Shown here one piece after another: positions 33,093-35,927 of a stretch of 35,927 nt of DNA (within the stretch, counting starts at the first letter, position 1; each line of letters begins with the position of its first letter). Source of the stretch: Actinomycetes bacterium (GTDB lineage Bacteria; Actinomycetota; Acidimicrobiia; Acidimicrobiales; RAAP-2); assembly GCA_021794655.1 (NCBI GenBank), contig JAJYQJ010000043.1, positions 1 through 35,927 on the forward strand, read 5' to 3'. The notes beneath the pieces were generated by a model. That model was not told the DNA's origin. It worked only from the letters and a program-made list of their open reading frames with translations, and did no database searches. A program made the translations under genes and the position numbers.

Positions 33093-33568
33093 CTGAGCTA
33101 TCGCGCCGTAATAGCCAGTTTCAACTCTTAGACGAGCTGTTCGCGCGGGGCTTTGTGCAACTTGTCTCAAGTGGAGGATGGCGGATCTTGGGAATAGGTG
33201 GCAGCGAGTGTTGGGAACAGAAGACGGCGTATTTTAGGAATGGGTGGCCCGCTTTCGGGCTACCATGGGACAGTGGCCGGACAGTTCGCGGGGCCACGTG
33301 ACTTACTGGACCGTCGAGGAGTTGCTCGGTTTCCGCGCGACATCGAGCAGTCTCGGTCTTGCCCACGTCCTTTGCTCCTTCTATCGCATGTCCATGGACT
33401 CAGGCTAAAAGATGGACTCCACCTGGACGGGTTACGACGCTACACACGGACAGTATTCAGCGACACATCTGTGATTTATTCACGGTTTCCGCCGTCTGGA
33501 AGGGCAGGGCCACTCGTGGTAGAGCGACTCGTCGTCGTGTTGCGTCGTACTTCCCATCCCAGGTCAGT
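33093..33568. other. 476-base gap, low coding signal
   Basis: It separates the GPGWW gene from the convergent three-gene operon. A stable hairpin at 33243-33264 (stem GGTGGCCCG/CGGGCTACC, loop cttt) has no U-run. Several overlapping frames exist, for example GTG 33297 to TAA near 33407 with TYWTVEELLGF, but none is supported. The texture is less GC-regular than the genes to the left. I see no tRNA or attachment site. Confidence 0.5.
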
Positions 33569-34234
33569 TCAGGCGCGTCCCCTGTCTTCCGAGGAAAAGA
33601 ACGCGCCCGTTCGTCCAGTCTCTTGGCCCGGCGTGCCTGGTTGTTGGAGGAGTTGGATTATGTTTCCATCGTCGAGCTGGATCAGCGCATAGCGGAGCTG
33701 CTTTCGCGCTGCCTCGCTGATCGATGCGACCTTGACGACGTCGAGCCGATCGATCGTGCATTGATACGTGAGGTCAGCGATGCACTCGTCCACGAGCTGT
33801 TCTGGATGCGACGGAACCGGTAGGTACCCGATGACCCTTCCGGCAAGGAGGTTGCCACGCCCACCGCGAAGCTCAGTCGGATCGACGAGCGGGCCGACGA
33901 CGAGCGTTCGGTCAAGTGTCTCATCGGCAGTCGCTTCTCGTTCTGCTGCTTCAGTTTTCATGCCGCCCTTTTGCAGCTCGCGGACTCGTTGGTTCCACTC
34001 CTTGTCGAGTTGACAATCGTGAGTCACGACCATCGCAAGCCCGATTCCCGCGGCGATGCCCAACGGCTTTCCCGAATCCCAGGCATTATCAACCTGCAGA
34101 AAGTGCGCGTCGAGAGACTCCCATTGAGCCGGGCTATGGCGATCGTCCGCGATGATCCGGGAGACGCCGCAGAGGACGATATCCCCCTGGCGTGGCTCGT
34201 CGTGCCATTCGTAGAACTCGTCCGGGCTCATCAT
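33569..34234 (-). CDS. hypothetical protein with QGDI and THDC motifs, third gene of operon
   Basis: A 221-residue soluble protein I cannot assign to a named family. Visible features are RQGDIVL at about 15-21, followed by a central VVTHDCQLDKEW at 69-80 with possible metal-binding or catalytic His72, Asp73 and Cys74. A helical charged segment (about 85-110) and a beta-rich C-terminal half come next. A QGDI-type start together with a later T/S-x-D/T-C-D/Q-L motif is known to me from uncharacterised proteins of accessory regions; that is memory, not a search. The ATG overlaps the stop of the HTH gene (ATGA), so the product is probably made together with it. Confidence 0.7.
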   Translation of the reverse strand: MMSPDEFYEWHDEPRQGDIVLCGVSRIIADDRHSPAQWESLDAHFLQVDNAWDSGKPLGIAAGIGLAMVVTHDCQLDKEWNQRVRELQKGGMKTEAAEREATADETLDRTLVVGPLVDPTELRGGRGNLLAGRVIGYLPVPSHPEQLVDECIADLTYQCTIDRLDVVKVASISEAARKQLRYALIQLDDGNIIQLLQQPGTPGQETGRTGAFFSSEDRGRA

Positions 34235-35025
34235 CGGTATCCTCGGCGAGTCCTCCGAACCGGCTCGTCGGGCATCAGGTGATCGGCTCCCGAGAGGTCC
34301 TGCTCATAGTCGGACTCGGGGCGAATCGTCGCCGCTCTACCGAACGGACGCAGCTCTCCTTTGAGATACGCATCGAGGGCGTTCTGGTGGAGCGGACGCT
34401 TCGTCGATCGACGGTGCGTCACCGTCACCGACGGCGCTACCCCTTGGAGCGACTGCCAGGCGCGTGCATCCGTGAGGCGACCGGCAGCGATGTGGTCGAG
34501 GAGGTCTTGACTTCCCGAGCGACTGAGCAACACCTCCGTTGCCCGCCCCGGCCCGGTCGCGTCTATGTCCCTGACGACGTCGGCAAGGACTTGAAGCCGC
34601 GCCAGCTTTTCCTCACTTGGCGTGGCCTCCCCTTTGGCCCAAGCGCTCAAGGATCGGCGATCGACACCGAGTGCCCGAGCGATCTGTTCACGCGTGAGGC
34701 GCGTGCGGCGAGCAATCTCGTCGCGGAGCTTCTGTACTTCCTCCCGCACCGGGCGGGGAGGGCTGGTGTAGGTGATGCCTGTCTCGGTCGAGCTGACGTC
34801 GATCCGCCAGAACCGACTGGCCCAGCTCGAAACCGCACCAGTCATTCGCTCCGCACCGAGAATCAGGTCGTCAAGGTCGCGAACGACGAAAGGCATGCCG
34901 AGCCTCGTCGTCGTCGAGGACTTCCGCTCAAAGAGTGAGTCGGCGATTGGGAGGATCGACCATTGCCCCTCCACGTCCACCTCGTCGTGGCGGGGGGCTC
35001 GCTGTGCCTGTAGCTGTGGACTCAT
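34231..35025 (-). CDS. helix-turn-helix (XRE-like) regulator, second gene of operon
   Basis: A 264-residue protein with a central HTH at about 108-146 (LTREQIARALGVDRRSLSAWAKGEATPSEEKLARL), typical of XRE/Cro-type DNA binding. It is flanked by an N-terminal domain of about 100 residues and a C-terminal part of about 115, both unassigned. This is longer than simple repressors, so the flanking parts may sense a ligand or bind the operon partners. It overlaps both neighbours by four bases. Autoregulation through the palindrome AGTATACT in the operon promoter (35841-35848) is a reasonable guess. Confidence 0.8.
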   Translation of the reverse strand: MSPQLQAQRAPRHDEVDVEGQWSILPIADSLFERKSSTTTRLGMPFVVRDLDDLILGAERMTGAVSSWASRFWRIDVSSTETGITYTSPPRPVREEVQKLRDEIARRTRLTREQIARALGVDRRSLSAWAKGEATPSEEKLARLQVLADVVRDIDATGPGRATEVLLSRSGSQDLLDHIAAGRLTDARAWQSLQGVAPSVTVTHRRSTKRPLHQNALDAYLKGELRPFGRAATIRPESDYEQDLSGADHLMPDEPVRRTRRGYR

Positions 35026-35831
35026 CGTTCAGCTCCGAACTCGTCGAGAAACGTGTCAGTTACGGCCCACCGGAAGAACGTGTAGATGCGTTCGCAGAAG
35101 TCAGCAGCTTTCCCGCCGATTGCGGCGAGGTCGAAGTCCTCTGACTGCGAGGTGTAATGGTCTAAGTCCAGCACCCACGATGGTTCTCGGGCCGGTTCGA
35201 TGCCGGGGTCGTACGTGGCCCCGGCCGGAAGCCTGCCCCACCGACCACGGAGCTGCGACGCATCGTCGAGCTGGAACAGTGTGTCAGACAGTGCATGAAC
35301 AACGTTGATATTGCCGAGCACAGCCTCGTCGCCACCGACACCGAGGATCTCCGGACGCACGAGTGTGTGCAACCGGCCGAGCTGGTCGCCCGTCACCCGA
35401 TCCACGTAACGCACGCCGATACGATCGCAGATGTTGGGGTGGAGCCAGCCTTCAAGGGCGTGGAGGACCACGGCGAACCGGGTGAGAAGGTCGCTTCGCC
35501 GGGTGTAACGTTTCGCCGAGAGGGAGACGAAGGTCGGGGCCAGCGTCACCTGCCAGGTGTCAGGGTCCTTCGCCTGGAACCGCCAGACCGTCCCGGCATC
35601 CTGTGGTCGGACGCCTTCCGGCCCAATCAAGACCCCGAGCTGACGCTCTGGACGGAGGATCGGGTAGTCCTTCCGAATCAACTCCTGGAAGGTCGCCACG
35701 AATCCGCTGTCAGCCTCGATCTTCATCACGGCAGGGAAGCGGACCTGAGCGATTACGTTCACCAGGGGAGTCCTGGTCAGCGGCACCTCCTGCACGGAAG
35801 GGCCAAACGGCTCCATCGTCATCGTGTTCAT
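35022..35831 (-). CDS. TIGR04255-family protein, first gene of operon
   Basis: A 269-residue protein from ATG 35831. The N-terminal PLVNVIAQVRFPAV, the middle WQVTLAPTFVSLSAKRYTRR and the later RIGVRYVDRV match the pattern of the TIGR04255 family, whose members are sporadic and of unknown function. An in-frame start at 35873 would lie upstream of the likely promoter (-35 TTCCCA, 17 bases, -10 TATACT at 35841-35869), so ATG 35831, or 35822, is preferred; the transcript would be almost leaderless. The stop overlaps the HTH gene. Confidence 0.75.
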   Translation of the reverse strand: MNTMTMEPFGPSVQEVPLTRTPLVNVIAQVRFPAVMKIEADSGFVATFQELIRKDYPILRPERQLGVLIGPEGVRPQDAGTVWRFQAKDPDTWQVTLAPTFVSLSAKRYTRRSDLLTRFAVVLHALEGWLHPNICDRIGVRYVDRVTGDQLGRLHTLVRPEILGVGGDEAVLGNINVVHALSDTLFQLDDASQLRGRWGRLPAGATYDPGIEPAREPSWVLDLDHYTSQSEDFDLAAIGGKAADFCERIYTFFRWAVTDTFLDEFGAER

Positions 35832-35840
35832 TGCCTTCCC

Positions 35841-35869
35841 AGTATACTTCCTAACATATCGATTGGGAA
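35841..35869 (-). promoter_or_regulatory. putative promoter of the three-gene operon with palindrome
   Basis: On the minus strand TTCCCA (35869-35864), 17 bases, then TATACT (35846-35841). The -10 box lies in the palindrome AGTATACT (35841-35848), a possible operator for the HTH protein. The expected RNA start is only a few bases before ATG 35831. A weaker plus-strand promoter (TTGCCT at 35831, CATATC at 35855) overlaps it and could serve the divergent gene. Confidence 0.5.
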
Positions 35870-35891
35870 CCATCGGAGGTGTAACAGCATC

Positions 35892-35927
35892 ATGGCAGGA
35901 ACCGAGCGAGGCACGCGAGGCAAGAAG
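35892..35927 (+). CDS. 5' end of a divergent gene cut by the window edge
   Basis: ATG 35892 is preceded by GGAGG at 35875-35879 and opens a frame of 12 codons (MAGTERGTRGKK) to the window end. The strong Shine-Dalgarno sequence and the divergent position opposite the three-gene operon suggest a real gene and possibly a fourth component. Too little is visible to name it. Confidence 0.5.
   Translation, partial: MAGTERGTRGKK

Noticed and set aside
33198-33692. 164-residue plus-strand frame in the gap before the three-gene operon.
   Set aside because: It overlaps the operon end antisense, has no ribosome site and shows no recognisable pattern.

Overview
The window looks like chromosome of a high-GC actinobacterium, most likely of class Acidimicrobiia. 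This is inferred from a GPGWWxASDGKWYPPE N-terminal motif, a secreted protein built of DGGVFAFG/FYGS repeats, a polyphosphate-glucokinase-like ROK kinase, a GAAC-N4-GTTC SOS box ahead of recA, the haem-A genes ctaA/ctaB beside ABC exporters, and a SenX3/RegX3-like pair. No species can be named from the sequence alone.

Layout. 1-435: the 3' end of an unknown gene, then a truncated tyrosine-integrase start lying directly behind a tRNA-Arg(ACG) gene, which reads as the scar of an integrated element. 681-3791: a ROK sugar kinase with a repeat-built N-terminus, BluB (lower cobalamin ligand) and an amidase. 3717-10055: a five-gene minus-strand operon of type IV secretion type (DUF6112-like small membrane protein, TrbL/VirB6, SCO6880/PrgI-like, VirB4-like ATPase, VirD4-like coupling protein) with start/stop overlaps and no relaxase. 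10235-12621: divergent histidine kinase and response regulator; the kinase carries an insertion of about 112 residues inside its ATP-binding domain. 12644-15881: secreted Kelch/repeat protein and serS.

15911-22228: a block for haem A and export: ABC ATPase plus permease, TlpA-like thioredoxin, ctaB, a fused ATPase-permease exporter and ctaA. 22273-22621: tRNA-Glu, tRNA-Asp and tRNA-Phe. 22791-26422: a ferritin-like diiron protein overlapping an SCP2-like protein, a methyltransferase-like protein and an Ntn-type choloylglycine-hydrolase-family protein. 26559-27912: SOS box, possible leader peptide and recA. 27899-33092: cell-envelope genes (GT-C-like membrane protein, DUF3048 lipoprotein, hexapeptide acyltransferase, and a membrane protein that seems to start at ATT).

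33569-35873: a tightly overlapping three-gene minus-strand operon (TIGR04255-like protein, HTH protein, QGDI/THDC protein) whose base texture differs from the rest; a divergent gene begins at the right edge. This is the best candidate here for an uncharacterised system. A second recurring theme is short tandem arrays with unit lengths of 11, 14, 25 and 16 bp in the gaps between genes from 24.4 to 32.0 kb, three of them starting within about 20 bp of a stop codon. Repeats also lie inside genes (21 bp in the kinase, 7 bp in the membrane protein, 129 bp in the surface protein).
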